Source: Pedobacter sp. MC2016-24 (GTDB taxonomy: Bacteria > Bacteroidota > Bacteroidia > Sphingobacteriales > Sphingobacteriaceae). From it: DNA of 64,000 nt. The stretch is taken from assembly GCF_015223055.1 (NCBI RefSeq), contig NZ_JADFBX010000003.1, forward strand, positions 496,001-560,000, written 5' to 3'. Made by a program: the position numbers and the translations under genes. Shown piece by piece: positions 62,614-64,000 of this stretch; positions within the stretch are counted from its first letter, which is position 1, and each line of letters starts with the position of its first letter. The notes beneath the pieces were generated by a model. It was not told where the DNA came from and did not search any database. It was given only the letters and a program-made list of their open reading frames with translations.

Positions 62614-64000
62614 ATGAAAAATGCTATGGATAAAATTTTCAAAAAACGTTTAATTGTCATCCTGACACTTATTGTAGCTTTCGCCAGTTGCAGGAAGAAG
62701 GAATTTGATGCGTATTATGGGCGGCCAGATGGACTTGCCGATCCCATTTATCAACAATTACAAGCTCGTGGTAATTTTACTACTTTATTGGCTTGTATTG
62801 ATAAGGCGCAGTATAAGGAAATCTTGAGTACCGCTGGCTTCTGGACTTTATTTGCGCCAAATGACGATGCTTTTAAGGTTTACTTCCAGGAAAAGGGATT
62901 AAATAGTATTGATCAGCTTGCTGACTCTACAGCTACAAATATCATTCGGTATGCATTGTCATACGATGCTAATAAAACAGACCATTTAGGTGATTATCTG
63001 TCCGCCACTGGTTGGAAGCCAAATCTTGGTTTTCGGAGACGTACCACCTATTATGACTTCGTTTACGACGGTACGGTTAATGGTAAAAAGGCTAAGGTGA
63101 TCTCTTCAAATGGAAATGGTACGTATGTATATACTAATTTCAACAATAAATATATCACTTATTTCATATCCAATGCGATGTCTGCGGCGGCACTTGGAGC
63201 TACCGATTATAATTATTTCTTTCCTAACACAGCCTATTCAGGCTTTAATGTGGTTAATGCTTCAGTTAAAAATAAAGACATTGTTGCTGAAAATGGTGTC
63301 ATACACGAGGTTGATCATGTCATCGAACCGATGAAGACACTTGATCAGTATGTTGCATCGAAAGCTGAATATACTGAATTTAAGAAATTGCTTGATCTTT
63401 TCGTGACGTATTCTCCTAGTAACGAAGCAACGCATCGTTATCAGGTCTTGTCAGGTAAAGCGGATTCAGTATATGTGAAATATTACAACGCATTGCTTGG
63501 ATTTTCTCCAAATAATGAATCATTTACAGAAGATGCTGGGGCAGCAAATAATTCTCAAACAGGTGCTTATACATTGTTTGTGCCGAGAAATGAAGAGTTA
63601 CTTGCTTATGAAAGAGATGTATTGTTGAAATACTATCCTGGTAAAACTATGAAGGATTTATTTATTAGTAATCAACAGGTATTGATTGATTTTTTAAATG
63701 CTCATATGTATAAAAGCATGGTATGGCCTAGCAAGTTTTCTAACGCGACGGCTGCACTTACTGGAGAGGTTCCGCAATTTAACCCGGGTTCTGATGTTAT
63801 CGACAAAAAATTATTGAGTAATGGTTTGTTTTATGGTGTTAGTAAAGTTCAAAATGCAGACGTATTTTCTACAGTGTTTGGAAAAGCGTATTTGAATCCA
63901 GCGTATTTGACTACTTCTACGTTCTTGAATGAATATGGTTTGTACACATCGGTGAAAAACTCTAAGATCAAAGCGAATTTAATTATGATGAGCGATGCGA
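62614..64000 (+). CDS. Fasciclin-domain lipoprotein (3' end cut by window)
   Basis: Open to the window end, 462 codons visible. The N-terminus (MKNAMDKIFKKRLIVILTLIVAFASC) is a lipoprotein signal with Cys26. The first fasciclin domain (about 45-245) has NFTTLLACIDKAQYKEILSTAGFWTLFAPNDDAF and closes with VVNASVKNKDIVAENGVIHEVDHVIEP, the FAS1 H2 signature. A second one starts near 250 (LDQYVASKAEYTEFKKLLDLF, then TGAYTLFVPRNEELLAYE, and LLSNGLFYGVSKV). FAS1 lipoproteins often accompany SusCD systems in Bacteroidota as surface adhesion or binding proteins. It carries the same upstream element as the pectin operons. A shorter alternative start is Met5 (62626). Confidence 0.82.
   Translation, partial: MKNAMDKIFKKRLIVILTLIVAFASCRKKEFDAYYGRPDGLADPIYQQLQARGNFTTLLACIDKAQYKEILSTAGFWTLFAPNDDAFKVYFQEKGLNSIDQLADSTATNIIRYALSYDANKTDHLGDYLSATGWKPNLGFRRRTTYYDFVYDGTVNGKKAKVISSNGNGTYVYTNFNNKYITYFISNAMSAAALGATDYNYFFPNTAYSGFNVVNASVKNKDIVAENGVIHEVDHVIEPMKTLDQYVASKAEYTEFKKLLDLFVTYSPSNEATHRYQVLSGKADSVYVKYYNALLGFSPNNESFTEDAGAANNSQTGAYTLFVPRNEELLAYERDVLLKYYPGKTMKDLFISNQQVLIDFLNAHMYKSMVWPSKFSNATAALTGEVPQFNPGSDVIDKKLLSNGLFYGVSKVQNADVFSTVFGKAYLNPAYLTTSTFLNEYGLYTSVKNSKIKANLIMMSDA

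Overview
The window looks like a chromosomal segment of a Bacteroidota bacterium of the family Sphingobacteriaceae, most like Pedobacter. The support is SusC/SusD pairs with FecI-type sigma and FecR anti-sigma genes, TAnnTTTG promoter boxes, weak ribosome binding sites, moderate GC and many secreted glycoside hydrolases. The genus is inferred from gene style only. No rRNA, CRISPR array, prophage or insertion sequence was seen.

Layout. From 1 to 20 kb the content is mostly core: the 3' part of sucA, then sucB, a DUF2490 protein, two secreted peptidases (M1 and S15), lpdA, an RND efflux operon preceded by two TetR genes, murB, a stand-alone ECF sigma factor, a small cytochrome b5-like protein and a PfkB sugar kinase. 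Two nearly identical tRNA-Asn genes follow at 20.06-20.31 kb. From 20.4 to 28.9 kb lies a first uptake locus: FecI-like sigma, FecR, SusC with an STN domain, SusD and a secreted metallophosphatase. Two envelope proteins follow: a degenerate M23-like protein and a YARHG lipoprotein.

From 31 to 61.8 kb there is a large polysaccharide utilization locus. Its enzymes are a GH95, a sulfatase, a PL11 rhamnogalacturonan lyase, two GH2 enzymes, two CE12 acetylesterases, GH105, L-rhamnose mutarotase, GH106, GH43 and GH35. This set fits decorated rhamnogalacturonan I (pectin). PL11 cuts the backbone, CE12 removes acetyl groups, GH105 removes the unsaturated uronic acid, GH106 releases rhamnose, RhaM interconverts rhamnose anomers, and GH2/GH35/GH43 trim galactose- and arabinose-type side chains. 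The locus has its own SusC/SusD/FecR/FecI set on the minus strand, between the GH95-MG2-sulfatase operon and the PL11 operon. The window ends in a fasciclin-domain lipoprotein cut by the edge.

The most interesting signal is an 18-bp direct-repeat element, CAGGA-N4-(A/G)CAGG(T/A)TGC, whose two halves are exactly 10 bp apart. I find five copies, all in gaps between genes and all in the same orientation as the gene that follows: GH95, the locus sigma factor, PL11, the second GH2 and the fasciclin gene. Four of the five are followed 29-41 bp later by an AACCAAA-type block, which looks like a shared control element for the locus. The 830-bp gap before the fasciclin gene also holds three short-period repeat arrays (10, 11 and 8 bp) and a 16-bp perfect palindrome.
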